Of a stretch of DNA of 64,000 nt, positions 8,950 through 18,062 are shown in pieces; position 1 is the stretch's first letter, and each line of letters starts with the position of its first letter. A program made the translations under genes and the position numbers. Origin of the DNA: Saccharibacillus qingshengii (GTDB lineage: Bacteria; Bacillota; Bacilli; Paenibacillales; Paenibacillaceae); assembly GCF_013185195.1 (NCBI RefSeq), contig NZ_JAAZWC010000016.1, forward strand, positions 53,753-117,752, read 5' to 3'. Under the pieces are notes generated by a model, which saw only the letters and a list, made by a program, of their open reading frames with translations, was not told the DNA's origin and did not search any database.

Positions 8950-9587
8950 ACGGAGCAGCAGACGGTTTGAATGAAAAACGGGAAATTGTCGTCGTCGCCA
9001 CCCGCAATATGGGCAAAGTACGTGAATTCAGACATGCACTGGAGCCGCTTGGCAAAGAAGTACGCAGCCTGCACGAGTATCCGGAAGCTCCTGAAGTCGA
9101 AGAAGACGGCAGTACCTTTGCGGAGAATGCTTTCAAAAAAGCCAAAGAAATCGGTGACTTCCTGAAGCTGCCCGTGTTGGCCGACGATTCCGGCTTGTGC
9201 GTCGAGCTGCTGAATGGGGAACCCGGCATTTATTCGGCCCGCTACGCCGGTGAACACGGCAACGACGCGGCCAACAACGCGAAGCTGATGGACGAGCTGA
9301 TGCGTCTTCGCCAGGGAGACGATACGGAGCAGCCGCTGCTGAGTCCGGCCCGGTTCGTCTGCGCGCTGGTGCTGTACGATCCGGCGACAGGCCGCGGCCT
9401 GGAAGCCGAAGGCGAAGTCGAAGGCTGGATCACTTCGGAAACGGCGGGTGCCGGAGGATTCGGCTACGATCCGCTGTTCTTCGTGCCGCAGTACGAGCGG
9501 ACGATGGCGGAGCTGAACGTCGAAGAGAAACAGCGGATCAGCCACCGCGGAGAAGCTCTGAAACGCCTGCTGGACAAGTTGAACTGA
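8946..9587 (+). CDS. rdgB: XTP/dITP diphosphatase (RdgB/HAM1 family)
   Basis: A 213-aa house-cleaning pyrophosphatase that hydrolyses XTP, dITP and related deaminated purine nucleotides to monophosphates. The substrate-binding opening [14 protein letters not shown] (residues ~15-28) is followed by the conserved [14 protein letters not shown], the metal-binding [25 protein letters not shown], and [12 protein letters not shown]. The N-terminal ~12 residues precede the usual family start but are covered by the ATGA overlap with rph, which couples translation. A bidirectional terminator follows. Confidence 0.95.
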   Translation: MNGAADGLNEKREIVVVATRNMGKVREFRHALEPLGKEVRSLHEYPEAPEVEEDGSTFAENAFKKAKEIGDFLKLPVLADDSGLCVELLNGEPGIYSARYAGEHGNDAANNAKLMDELMRLRQGDDTEQPLLSPARFVCALVLYDPATGRGLEAEGEVEGWITSETAGAGGFGYDPLFFVPQYERTMAELNVEEKQRISHRGEALKRLLDKLN

Positions 9588-9629
9588 AAAAGCGCGGAAA
9601 CGAAGAGTCTTTTCGTTTCCGCGCTTTTT
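9587..9629. terminator. bidirectional terminator between rdgB and fapA
   Basis: Perfect 18-base arms (9587-9604 and 9612-9629) begin with A5 and end with T5. The hairpin sits between convergent genes. Confidence 0.9.
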
Positions 9630-9695
9630 GGTGGATGGGAGGCAGGATCGAGATCTCTTGATTGTCGGCCGGTGCTGTCCGCAGCAGGCAGACAA

Positions 9696-11540
9696 TCAGC
9701 CCGTAACGGCGGCCGCGTCCGGCTCCGGGACGCCGAACGTATAATCCTGGACCAGGCTCCAGATTTCGCGATGAAGGGTGCCGACAGAGATTTTCCCTTC
9801 GAACATCCGGTGAACGCAGATACTTTTGCCGGCCCGAAGCATGCACGGGGCGCCGCCGGCGCTGCCGACAATACGGGCATGGATACGTTCTTCGGCTTCA
9901 AGCGCAGAGCCGCGGCAGACCGAGGCCGGATGCCCGAAAAGAATCGAACCCGTCGCATACAAATCGCTCTGCATTACGCCTTCGCGGTGAATCGTAATGT
10001 CTCCGTTCGACTTGACGGTACTGGTCTGGCAGCGCGACAATTCAACCCCCGATTCGCCCTGCTGCATATCGGTCATAAAAGAATGTTCCCGTTCAAGACC
10101 GGCCTGCAGGCGAAGCAGGGTATCTTCGTCCAGCGATTCGATCATCTGGGCGGGAGAGAGCATCAGATTCAGGTCGTCGGCAAACGCATTGGAAGCTCCG
10201 CCGGTACTGCGCTGGACCGTAACAAGCACTTGAAGCAGTTCCCGGATATGCGGCTGGATGTCTTTGAATTTGGTCTTCATCAGCAGAAGGGCAATCTGGC
10301 CGAAACGGGCGGATTGTCCGCGTTTGCCGACCTCGGCGTACAAGGCGAGCGAAGCCGACAGCAGCATGCCCGTCTCGTCTCTCAACTGCCGGGACAGATG
10401 GTACAGCCGGTTAAAAGACAGACCGAAACTTCCGGAATACAGCCGGCTGCCGATCGTGCTGCCCTGCACGATAATCCGGCCGGCCGCAGTGATGGTCGAA
10501 TGATAGACGCCGCCCGATACGTAAACGTTACCGAGCGATTCGACGATCATATTGTCCGTCACATTGCCGTGGATGGCGACGTCGCCCGAAAATACGATAT
10601 GTCCGGTCTTCAAGTTGACGTCTCCGGGAACCACGTAAGCGTCGGAGATATCCAGATAGCGGACCGCTCCTTCCGTGATACAAGGCCGGCCGGCCTTCAT
10701 CGCGGCGAACGTGCCGTCTTCCCGTACTTCGACATGCTGCCGGGCTTGAACATCGATTTCCCGCAAGGGCGGAGGATCGATCTTCTCCCCGTACACATCG
10801 TAACCGGGGGTGCCCGGTTCGGAAGGGAAAAGCCGCGCAAGCAGATCGCCGCTTTGGACAGACGGGATACGCAGATGGCTGCGATAATCGAGCGCTCCTC
10901 CGGCTTCCTCGAAAGCATTTTCGATTTTCTCGTCGAAAAGAAGGTCCAGCCGGGCATCCAGGCCCGGCAGCGGTTCTTGACCTGTCGCAAAAACGAAAGG
11001 CTGTCCGTCCGCTTGTTGAAGCGCTTGCACAACAGCCGGGACATCGAGATTCTTGCGGATACCAAGCGAACCGACTTCGGCCATCACTTCGGCAATCTCC
11101 AGCCGGCATACCGGCGTATTCCGGTCAGGCTGCGCTTTGGGCGACAGTACGCGAAGGGGACCCTCGTCTTCGAGTCTCCAGGCATAACGCACTTCGGCGA
11201 ATACGCGAATAACCGCCTGCATCCGGTCGGGCGAGACCTGGATTCGGTACAGGGGTTCATCCGGCATTTCCCATTCGATCCGGTCGCTGGAACGAACGGC
11301 CGAAGCAGAGAGCATCTCGCTTCCATTCAGCCAGAACCGGAGCGGGGCAGCCGGGACCAGCACGGAAGGATCTCCTTCTCCGACCGGATCGGTCACATGG
11401 AGACGGCCTTCCCGGATTTCAATACTTCCGTCTGCCGCGGCGGGCAGCGGAGCCGGAATGGCGAGTTCGCCGTCGGTGACGGCAGGGTCATGGGTGCCGA
11501 ATGCAGATGCGGCTTCGGGCGTCGGGTGAGCTTCCGACAT
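9696..11540 (-). CDS. FapA family protein (DUF342)
   Basis: A 614-aa cytosolic protein of the DUF342/FapA (flagellar assembly protein A) family. The N-terminal ~150 residues are variable. The family core follows: LFPSEPGTPGYDVYGEKI, then a region with a beta-helical, polymer-forming-like hexad pattern (DVNLKTGHIVFSGDVAIHGNVTDN, SLGNVYVSGGV, AGRIIVQGSTIG). A helical segment and a final Gly-rich beta-helical part complete it. Such proteins are linked to flagellar or cell-shape functions in some bacteria, but no mechanism is established. The start has a GAGGAGGCC site. Its upstream region ends at the IS element 190 bases away. Confidence 0.8.
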   Translation of the reverse strand: MSEAHPTPEAASAFGTHDPAVTDGELAIPAPLPAAADGSIEIREGRLHVTDPVGEGDPSVLVPAAPLRFWLNGSEMLSASAVRSSDRIEWEMPDEPLYRIQVSPDRMQAVIRVFAEVRYAWRLEDEGPLRVLSPKAQPDRNTPVCRLEIAEVMAEVGSLGIRKNLDVPAVVQALQQADGQPFVFATGQEPLPGLDARLDLLFDEKIENAFEEAGGALDYRSHLRIPSVQSGDLLARLFPSEPGTPGYDVYGEKIDPPPLREIDVQARQHVEVREDGTFAAMKAGRPCITEGAVRYLDISDAYVVPGDVNLKTGHIVFSGDVAIHGNVTDNMIVESLGNVYVSGGVYHSTITAAGRIIVQGSTIGSRLYSGSFGLSFNRLYHLSRQLRDETGMLLSASLALYAEVGKRGQSARFGQIALLLMKTKFKDIQPHIRELLQVLVTVQRSTGGASNAFADDLNLMLSPAQMIESLDEDTLLRLQAGLEREHSFMTDMQQGESGVELSRCQTSTVKSNGDITIHREGVMQSDLYATGSILFGHPASVCRGSALEAEERIHARIVGSAGGAPCMLRAGKSICVHRMFEGKISVGTLHREIWSLVQDYTFGVPEPDAAAVTG

Positions 11541-11745
11541 GCGAGCAGGCCTCCTCTTGGAAGATAATGTATGGCAGCGAAAAGCGATTTTAATCGGGAC
11601 TTCTTGTTATTTGAGCAGTACGGGAATAAGTCTTTGTTACCACTAGGATAATACCTTTGGACCTATTTTTCAACAACGATTTCCATATTGTCCGTTTTAT
11701 TGCACCGGGCGTTTTTTTCGGGTACATTAGGGCGTGTCTTCAAAT

Positions 11746-12183
11746 TCATGCTAACCACAGCACAATCGCAGCCAACGATAAAAAAGCAGAGAACGAAGCG
11801 GCCAACTTATCATAGCGCGTCGCTAATCTCCGATAGTTTTTCAGCTTATTAAACAAGCATTCGATTAAATGGCGCTCTTTATAAATCCACCAATCGGTTG
11901 GGCGTTGAACGCGCCGATGAAGCCGGCTTGGAATCACAGCTGTCGCTTGTCGGTTGTGTAGCAGATGTAAAATTCGATCGGTATCATAACCCCGATCGGC
12001 AATCACCAAACGTCCATGCAGATCCATAGAGGCCAACATCTCGTAACCGACTGTACAATCGGCAAAATTTCCTGGCGTAAGCCGAAACCGAAGAGGATTG
12101 CCCAGCGCATCGACGATGGCATGGATTTTCGTGGTCAGTCCACCTCGGGATCGTCCGATCGCCTGCTTGAAGCGCCCCCTTTT
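11746..12183 (-). CDS. IS5-family transposase, ORF B (C-terminal catalytic part, by -1 frameshift)
   Basis: In the -1 frame relative to ORF A, family sequence resumes with FKQAIGRSRGGLTTKIHAIVDALG. It continues through the second catalytic Asp (VIADRGYDTD) and the third acidic residue in ERHLIECLFNKLKNYRRLATRYDK. The first internal ATG is at 12039, but family alignment by eye shows homology beginning upstream, so synthesis by frameshift from ORF A is the likely route. The DDE triad is complete, suggesting an active element. Confidence 0.8.
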   Translation of the reverse strand, partial: KRGRFKQAIGRSRGGLTTKIHAIVDALGNPLRFRLTPGNFADCTVGYEMLASMDLHGRLVIADRGYDTDRILHLLHNRQATAVIPSRLHRRVQRPTDWWIYKERHLIECLFNKLKNYRRLATRYDKLAASFSAFLSLAAIVLWLA

Positions 12184-12515
12184 GCGCCGGCTGCATGTTG
12201 GTGAACCCGAACATGAGTGGCATCAATCATGCAGCTTTCTTCGTCCGGTTCGTTCGCCAATTGTTCCAGGATGCGTTCGAAAATTCCGAGTTGCCGCCAG
12301 CGTCTAAAGCGTGTATGGACGGATTTCCAGGACCCATAAGTGGCAGGCAGATCGCGCCATGGAGCGCCGGAACGATTGATCCAAAGCATGGCATTTACCA
12401 TGTTCCGATTGTCGTGAGCCGGTCTTCCTTTCTTTCCGGTTCGCTCCGGTGGCAGCAAGTGGACAAGACGTTCCCATTGGTCGTCGCGAAGTTCGTAGCG
12501 ATTATTGGTTTCCAT
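12135..12515 (-). CDS. IS5-family transposase, ORF A (N-terminal part)
   Basis: A 126-aa product starting METNNRYELRDDQWERL, with the DUF4096-type N-terminal domain (WINRSGAPWRDLP, FRRWRQLGIF) and the first catalytic Asp in CMIDATHVRVH. The true transposase frame then moves by -1 to ORF B, probably around GCAAAAGGGGGC (near 12174-12186), where both an A and a G run could slip. After that site ORF A reads only a short unrelated tail before its stop. Confidence 0.85.
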   Translation of the reverse strand: METNNRYELRDDQWERLVHLLPPERTGKKGRPAHDNRNMVNAMLWINRSGAPWRDLPATYGSWKSVHTRFRRWRQLGIFERILEQLANEPDEESCMIDATHVRVHQHAAGAKGGASSRRSDDPEVD

Positions 12516-12611
12516 ACTTCCGTTTTAACCCAAAATGACGGTGTGTGAATTTTGAAGACACGCCCTAGGGCGCATCGGAGGGTGAACCCAAACGAGGATG
12601 GAGGATGAAAC

Positions 12612-13757
12612 ATGGGAAAAAGACTGAAAGCGGCCTCGGCGGGTTTGTTGATACTGGCAGCGGTGTCGGGGAGTGCGCTGGCCGAATCGGATGTCTGGCC
12701 GCAGGCGGCCCAAGAGCCGGGGCGCCTTGCGGTGCTGCAGGAAACCAAGCTTCAGCTGCCGGGAAATGCGGATAAGCGCAAAGCGGCAGCTTCGATCGAT
12801 CCGGCGTCGGGACGTGCCGCGGTTCGCGCCGGTGTCCGGGCTGCGGAAGGATCGACCGGAACATTTAATGCCAAACTGAATGCGGACGGCCTGAACGAGA
12901 CGCTGACTTTCCGGTATACGCAATCGGCCGGCCGCCGGGTTCCGCTGCCTTCCCCGGATCTGGGCTACGAGCTGCACCCGCTGCCGGACGGACAGGTGCT
13001 GGTGGAGTATGCCTCTTCCCTCTATAAGCTTAATCCCGATACGAAGACGCTGTCGCCTTTTCTCAAAGCGCAAACGGGAAGCTACCGCCAAGGAGCCGGC
13101 AGTTCGTCGAAGATGATCGTGTGGGGAAAACGGGCTTCGATCAGTCCCGACGGGAACGTTCTGCTGTATTGGACGACCCGCAGCGCGGCGGTGTCCGGGC
13201 GTGAAGATGGAGAGAATTGGATCAAAGATCTGCGCACCGGCGAGGAAAAAAAGGTCTACGGAGCCGGCTACACGCTGCTTGGCTGGGATACGAAAAATCG
13301 CTTCTATCTCGATTTGGGCGACGAAGGCGTCGTGCAGGTCGACCGTACAGGCGGTTCTTCGGCCAAACTGGTCACGGGCAGCTCCGTCTCCGCCGTCTCC
13401 GGAACCCACCTGCTGTCGCAAACGGCGGACGGTTCGCTGAACCTGCGCGACCTTTCGACCGGGCGGGTGAGAACATTCCGCGGAGGCGGATTGAATCATC
13501 TTCGCGCCGCTTCGGCTTCGTATGAAGGCCGTTACTTCGCCGTGATCAATGCGCCCGATCGTTCAAGCCGCGTATCGACCTTGATCCTGATCGATACGAA
13601 GACGCTGGACAGCCGGACGATTGCGGAGCCGGCCGGCAGCTCCATTCTCGGCATCTCCTGGGCGGACAGCAGACACCTGCTTGTTCAGGTACGCAACCGA
13701 ACGACCCAGGCGGAATCGACGTATACCCTCGAAGTGGAAGGGGAGGCGAAGCGATGA
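12612..13757 (+). CDS. secreted beta-propeller-like protein, function unknown
   Basis: A 381-aa exported protein with a signal peptide (residues 1-24, LLILAAVSGSALAES). The body carries repeated short blades such as ISPDGNVLLYWTTR, GYTLLGWDTKNRFYLDL and ILGISWADSRHLLVQV, which resemble TolB/WD40-like propeller repeats. I cannot name a family with confidence. It overlaps the following M23 peptidase gene by four bases, so the two are translationally coupled and probably act together at the cell wall. GGAGGAT lies 6 bases before the ATG. The IS element ends only 46 bases upstream and may have displaced the native promoter. Confidence 0.65.
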   Translation: MGKRLKAASAGLLILAAVSGSALAESDVWPQAAQEPGRLAVLQETKLQLPGNADKRKAAASIDPASGRAAVRAGVRAAEGSTGTFNAKLNADGLNETLTFRYTQSAGRRVPLPSPDLGYELHPLPDGQVLVEYASSLYKLNPDTKTLSPFLKAQTGSYRQGAGSSSKMIVWGKRASISPDGNVLLYWTTRSAAVSGREDGENWIKDLRTGEEKKVYGAGYTLLGWDTKNRFYLDLGDEGVVQVDRTGGSSAKLVTGSSVSAVSGTHLLSQTADGSLNLRDLSTGRVRTFRGGGLNHLRAASASYEGRYFAVINAPDRSSRVSTLILIDTKTLDSRTIAEPAGSSILGISWADSRHLLVQVRNRTTQAESTYTLEVEGEAKR

Positions 13758-14860
13758 ACCGGGAAAGTTTGGAGAAAACGGCGGCCGATGCTGGTCGGAC
13801 TATGGAGAAAAGGAAGCGGATCCTCCGCGGCCGCCGGGCGCTGCTGGCGGTCTGCGCGCTGCTTGCCTGCGGTGCGGTATCCACGGTCTCGGCGGCGGAT
13901 TACGGAGCGAGGTTTCTTCAGCAGTACGGGGTCAAAGTCTCGACGGCACCCGCCATGACGCCTGCGCGCAGCGATGCCAACGGGTTGATGGAGAGCTATG
14001 CTCCGGTCGAGAGCAAGACCAATCAGCCGCGTCATGTGGTGAGCGGTACCAACCCACATAACGGAGCGGACCTGGCGATGGCGTCCGGGGAACGCGTCTA
14101 TGCGATTCTGCCGGGCAAAGTGACGGAGATCAAGTCCGACCTGTCGGCCCAGCTCGGCAGCGTAATTGTCGATCACGACATCGACGGAGACGGAACACCC
14201 GACGGGGTCTACATTCAATATGTGCATATCGATCCGGCCGGTGCCGGAGGCACGGGTCTGCGCGTTGGCGATTACGTGACCGAGACAACCGTAATCGGCA
14301 CGGTCGACCGTGCGAAACGCTATAACCCGCATCTGCATATCCAGCAGGTCAGCCAAAGCCGGAGCGGTGCATCCAGCAGCCGGACGCTGCCGCTGTATAC
14401 GCTGTACCGGCATACTTCGTCCGAGACGTGGAATGCCGGTTCCGATCTGGATTATCTGTCCTCTGATTGGCAGAGCGGCAATCGGCTGTATCTGACCGCT
14501 TACGCCGCAACCGACAATCCGCGTACCCAGCGTTACGACCGGAATGCTCCCGCCGAGATCCAGCTTCATTACAAGATCGGTGCGGGCGGGAAATGGAAGA
14601 TGTCGCCTGTCCGTTTCAGTCTGTACGAGGCACAAACGATGCGCTACCGGATCGACCTTCGCCAAGCGACAGGTGCCCGAAAAGGGCAGGACGTATACGT
14701 ATATGCCGCCGCAATCCGGGCTTCGGACCCGACGTTTCCCGCGTCGGCTGCCTACCGTCACGGACTGTGGCCGCAGTTCTACAAGCAGCCGGACCGGGTG
14801 CTGTACGCCGCTTCTTCCGCCCGGGCCGACCAGGCGGCACGCAAGTTTACGATTCAATAG
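13754..14860 (+). CDS. M23-family (LytM-type) peptidoglycan metallopeptidase
   Basis: A 368-aa exported peptidase. A basic N-terminus is followed by a hydrophobic segment (LLAVCALLACGAVSTVSAA, residues ~32-50). The LytM core includes NPHNGADLAM (zinc ligands His and Asp, around residues 101-106) and, further on, NPHLHIQ, which supplies the HxH motif. Family members cut peptidoglycan cross-bridges or stems. The C-terminal ~170 residues form an extra beta-rich region of unknown role. The gene overlaps the upstream propeller-like gene by ATGA and ends at a terminator. An inner ATG at residue 17 could be an alternative start. Confidence 0.85.
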   Translation: MNRESLEKTAADAGRTMEKRKRILRGRRALLAVCALLACGAVSTVSAADYGARFLQQYGVKVSTAPAMTPARSDANGLMESYAPVESKTNQPRHVVSGTNPHNGADLAMASGERVYAILPGKVTEIKSDLSAQLGSVIVDHDIDGDGTPDGVYIQYVHIDPAGAGGTGLRVGDYVTETTVIGTVDRAKRYNPHLHIQQVSQSRSGASSSRTLPLYTLYRHTSSETWNAGSDLDYLSSDWQSGNRLYLTAYAATDNPRTQRYDRNAPAEIQLHYKIGAGGKWKMSPVRFSLYEAQTMRYRIDLRQATGARKGQDVYVYAAAIRASDPTFPASAAYRHGLWPQFYKQPDRVLYAASSARADQAARKFTIQ

Positions 14861-14894
14861 CAGCTAGGCTGCCCGGATGAGGCGGTTTGAACAG

Positions 14895-14936
14895 ACAAAA
14901 GCCTTTCCGGCGAGAATCTGCCGGAAAGGCTTTTGT
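14895..14936. terminator. bidirectional terminator
   Basis: Perfect 17-base arms (14895-14911, 14920-14936) start ACAAAAGCC and end GGCTTTTGT. They serve the M23 operon and probably the convergent chemoreceptor gene. Confidence 0.85.
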
Positions 14937-15053
14937 GTACGTTTGGACTAAGCGGACGCTGCGGACGAAATTCGAAAACAGGTCCGGCAAGCCCCTCGGA
15001 GGGTTTCCGGTTAATTCCGGCCGGAACGTCTGCCTACCTGCCGCTTGGCCGGG

Positions 15054-16661
15054 TCAACCGGCGACCTGTGCTTTGTCTTGTGCCGCGGAGTCCGGCGAAG
15101 AACGGCGTTTTTTCTGCCGCGGTTTCGGCGCCGTCTCGGCAAGGTCGGATACTTCTTCGCTTCTGGCCGTGGTCAATCCCTGCAGGTCGCCGATCAGTTT
15201 CTCCAGGTGGGAGAAACTTCCGCTCATTTGGTTCGTGCTGTATTTTTGCTCGCCCATACCGGCCAGGATTTCTTCCATGGCGGCATTCGTCTGCTGGGTA
15301 ACGGTAGAGATCACAGCCGCTTGTCCGGATACTTCCGACGAAGAGGCTCTCATCTTGCCGGAGCGCAGTTCCACTTCTCCGGCCTGATCCAGCAGTTTAT
15401 GGGTATTCTCGTTGATCTCCGTTAACGCTTCTTCGGAACGCCGTGCGGCAGAGAGTCCGTTCTCCGCCGCTTCGCGGCCGCGGTTGACCTGTCTCATCAG
15501 ACGCTCGGTCCCGCTTTGCAGTTCGCCGAGGATGCCGCCAATCTGTTCGGCCGATTCGCGCGAATTCTCGGCCAGCTTGCGGACTTCGTCGGAAACGACG
15601 GCAAATCCCCGGCCGGCTTCTCCCGCACGCGCCGCTTCGATCGCGGCGTTAAGCGCAAGCAGATTGGTCTGGCTGGCGATTTCGGAGATGGTGGTCAGAA
15701 TCTGGGCGATCTGGCGATTCTGTTCGCGGAACAGTTCCATATCGTGGGCGGTATCGCTCATGACGGAATAGACCTGGTCGATCTGCGCACGCAGTTCGGC
15801 CATCCGGCCGGCACCGTCCTGGGTGACGTTGGCCGTATGTTCGGACAGCGTGCGCATCATCGTGGAGTTCTGCACCACGCCTTCGATCTCCAGATCGCTG
15901 GCGGACATTTTGTCGGAAATCTCCGAGACACTGCGGGCCTGGCTTTCCGCTCCCTGCGCCACCTGCGAGAAAGCGTTCGTAATCTTGCCGGTAATCAGTT
16001 CGTTCAGGGTCAGATTCTCTTTTGACTTGCGGGCAAACCGGCTCAGTTCCTCGACCGCGTCCCGAATCTGTAGGAAAGCGGCATCCAGTTTCTCGGTATC
16101 GGCCCGGCTCTTCTCCCGCTGTTTGGCCAGATCGGCGAAGAGCTTCTCGTTCAGCATACCGACCGCTACGGCCATGCCCGCAATAATGACAAACAGCACG
16201 ACCGTGAAGATCAGCGAGACCATCCGTCCTTCAGGGACGAAGACCTCCGCTCCGCGTATCCAAGAAACAAGCAGGGTGACTGCGGTCAGGGCCGAATAGA
16301 GCAGCACATAGCGATAACGCGGGTACAGCAGCAGCAGAACGGCCGGTACCAGAGCCGCAAGTACGTTTATGGTGTCCATCAGGACGGCGGTATAACAGAC
16401 GAAGAAGAAGAGGGCCGCCGCATAAGGCAGGGCACGCTGTGCTTTTCTGGTCAGCGTCAACCAGGTGAACAGGGCCGCAAATACGCCCATGGCAACAGCC
16501 GCAAGTTGGATAGGCAGAGAGAGGTTTAAGCTGACGGCACCCAAAATCAAAGAAACGGACCACAATATCCACATGACAATTTTGTTGCGCTGATACATGA
16601 CAGAATCGAGATGACTCAAAAACTCACTTCCCCCGTTAATAAGATGGATGATACAGGGCAT
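15054..16661 (-). CDS. methyl-accepting chemotaxis protein with multi-pass membrane sensor
   Basis: A 535-aa chemoreceptor. The N-terminal ~175 residues contain five to six hydrophobic segments with almost no extracytoplasmic loop, unlike a Cache-domain receptor. No clear HAMP domain follows. After a coiled coil, the signalling domain shows the hairpin tip [42 protein letters not shown] basic tail ([10 protein letters not shown]) ends the protein. Start 16661 has AAGGTGGG six bases upstream; a GTG at 16670 inside that site is less likely. It should signal to CheA, sensing something in or near the membrane. Confidence 0.9.
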   Translation of the reverse strand: MPCIIHLINGGSEFLSHLDSVMYQRNKIVMWILWSVSLILGAVSLNLSLPIQLAAVAMGVFAALFTWLTLTRKAQRALPYAAALFFFVCYTAVLMDTINVLAALVPAVLLLLYPRYRYVLLYSALTAVTLLVSWIRGAEVFVPEGRMVSLIFTVVLFVIIAGMAVAVGMLNEKLFADLAKQREKSRADTEKLDAAFLQIRDAVEELSRFARKSKENLTLNELITGKITNAFSQVAQGAESQARSVSEISDKMSASDLEIEGVVQNSTMMRTLSEHTANVTQDGAGRMAELRAQIDQVYSVMSDTAHDMELFREQNRQIAQILTTISEIASQTNLLALNAAIEAARAGEAGRGFAVVSDEVRKLAENSRESAEQIGGILGELQSGTERLMRQVNRGREAAENGLSAARRSEEALTEINENTHKLLDQAGEVELRSGKMRASSSEVSGQAAVISTVTQQTNAAMEEILAGMGEQKYSTNQMSGSFSHLEKLIGDLQGLTTARSEEVSDLAETAPKPRQKKRRSSPDSAAQDKAQVAG

Positions 16662-16688
16662 AAGACCCACCTTTTTATATCGGCAACA

Positions 16689-16710
16689 AGCCCCTAAAGA
16701 TGTAGGGGCT
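16689..16710 (-). terminator. hairpin downstream of the first DUF2382 gene
   Basis: AGCCCCT and AGGGGCT arms (16689-16695, 16704-16710) with a 7-8-base loop. The following minus-strand sequence TTGTTGCC has only a weak T tract, so termination may be partial and read into the chemoreceptor gene. Confidence 0.45.
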
Positions 16711-16766
16711 CGAGCGGGAAAATAAGTCGGTTTTGCGATAAATGGGACTTTTGATTGGTCGGTTCC

Positions 16767-17897
16767 TTAAGGACGATTGCGTTCGCTTCGCGGAGGAAGC
16801 GGCGGCGGATCCTGCGGCAGGGAAGAGAGGGGATTGGACGAACGCAAGTCTTCCGCTTCTTCTGCCGGGCTTGCCTTAACCGAAGTTTGTCCGGTGTGTT
16901 CGACCCGCGCTTCTTCATGTTTGACGGTTTCTTCGATATGGAGATTTTCCTGTGTGTTCTGTTTGTAGACGTCGACTTCTTCCGTAATAACGTTATGCTT
17001 GTTCACTTCGATCCGTTCTTCGCTGACCGGAATACGGATCGTCTCATCCCGTCCGATCGGACCTTCCGCCGTTCCGTCTTCAACAGCCCGGCGTTCGATT
17101 ACCACTTCTTCATGGGTAACCGGAACACGAATCAATTTTTCTTCGTGGACGATCTCTTTACGGACTTCGACTTCACCCGTACGAACCTGCTTTTTGTCGA
17201 TCTCAAGCTGCTGCGCCCGAAGCTGCAGGGTAGATTCTCCGGCCGGAGCACGGCTTCGGGAAGCGCGGCTAAGATCTTCTTCTGCTTTGTCGTTCGTCCG
17301 GTAAACGGCAGCCGGATCTTGCGGAACCGGCGTTTCGCTGCGCGGTTCCGTTTCGTGCGGAGCGGCGACCGTCAGGTTGTCGGTATCGCTCGCCGCGCCC
17401 AACTGGGTATGGTTAAGTGCGTAATGATTGCGGAAGATCTGCTCGACTTCCGCCTTGTGTTCGCTGTCCGTGTCGACAAGAACCAGCATGCGGCCGCCGC
17501 CGATATGTTCATGATAGGATTTCGCGTCTTCCTCGGGGATACCGAGTCCGATCAGACCTCCGACCAGGCCGCCTCCGGTGGCTCCGACCGCGATTCCGGC
17601 CAGTGCGGTCGCGATCGGCCCCGCTGCCAGCAGCGGGCCGATCCCCGGAATGGCCAATGCGCCGAGTCCGGCGAGAAGCCCGCCGACCCCGCCCAGGATT
17701 CCTCCTGCCGTAGCGCCTCCCGCGGCACCTTCCGGAGCTTTGGTGCCGGTCTGTTCGCCGATTGCGGCCGCGTCCTGATGGTCTTTGGAAATGACGGAGA
17801 TATCGTCCGTATCGTACCCGGACCGTTTCAGGTCTTCGATTGCTTCGGATGCTTCACGCTGCGTAAGAAATATGCCTGCTACTTTTTGAGTCGCCAT
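16767..17897 (-). CDS. general stress protein, YsnF/AvaK domain (DUF2382), copy 1
   Basis: A 376-aa protein in three parts. The N-terminal GSP17M-like module is VAGIFLTQREASEAIEDLKRSGY with ISVISKD. A Gly/Ala-rich glycine-zipper region follows (GGVGGLLAGLGALAIPGIGPLLAAGP, residues ~65-120). The C-terminal DUF2382 domain carries repeated LxVxKxxVxTGEVEVRKEIV and IPVSEERIEVNKHNVITEEVDVYKQ units. The Pro-rich tail LPQDPPPLPPRSERNRP is specific to this copy. Homologues are stress- or desiccation-linked. It is a tandem paralogue of the gene at 18063-19151. Confidence 0.85.
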   Translation of the reverse strand: MATQKVAGIFLTQREASEAIEDLKRSGYDTDDISVISKDHQDAAAIGEQTGTKAPEGAAGGATAGGILGGVGGLLAGLGALAIPGIGPLLAAGPIATALAGIAVGATGGGLVGGLIGLGIPEEDAKSYHEHIGGGRMLVLVDTDSEHKAEVEQIFRNHYALNHTQLGAASDTDNLTVAAPHETEPRSETPVPQDPAAVYRTNDKAEEDLSRASRSRAPAGESTLQLRAQQLEIDKKQVRTGEVEVRKEIVHEEKLIRVPVTHEEVVIERRAVEDGTAEGPIGRDETIRIPVSEERIEVNKHNVITEEVDVYKQNTQENLHIEETVKHEEARVEHTGQTSVKASPAEEAEDLRSSNPLSSLPQDPPPLPPRSERNRP

Positions 17898-17955
17898 CGA
17901 GGGGACCCTCCTGTTCTGAATGGAATATCGAACGAAATCTTCCGGCCGTCCAAAT

Positions 17956-18000
17956 ACGCGAATAAGCCCAAGCTGTTTGTTCAGCCGGGCTTATTCGCGT
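17956..18000 (-). terminator. terminator between the DUF2382 paralogues
   Basis: Perfect 14-base arms ACGCGAATAAGCCC and GGGCTTATTCGCGT (17956-17969, 17987-18000), located just after the stop of the upstream minus-strand paralogue. The two genes are therefore largely separate transcripts. Confidence 0.7.
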
Positions 18001-18062
18001 TCGGATGGAGAAAGGAGACCGGCCGCCCGGCCGCTTCCTCCGCAGATCTTCCGAGACCGTGG

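Larger units (their letters stand above)
11730..12565 (-). mobile_element. IS5-family insertion sequence (IS427-type), 836 bp
   Basis: Terminal inverted repeats begin GGGCGTGTCTTCAAA: the left one at 11730 and, in reverse complement, the right one ending at 12565. A TA dinucleotide flanks both ends (11728-11729, 12566-12567), fitting the 2-3 bp TA/TNA target duplication of this IS5 subgroup. The element encodes a DDE transposase in two overlapping frames on the minus strand. Both ends are intact, so it may be a recent insertion. It lies only 46 bases before the start of the next chromosomal gene. Confidence 0.9.

Noticed and set aside
9672..11567. A 631-codon plus-strand frame opposite fapA
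   Set aside because: Antisense to a recognised DUF342 protein and starting inside a region with no ribosome site.
16689..16760. Possible cyclic-di-GMP riboswitch before the chemoreceptor
   Set aside because: Only a simple hairpin is present; the conserved aptamer bases are not visible.
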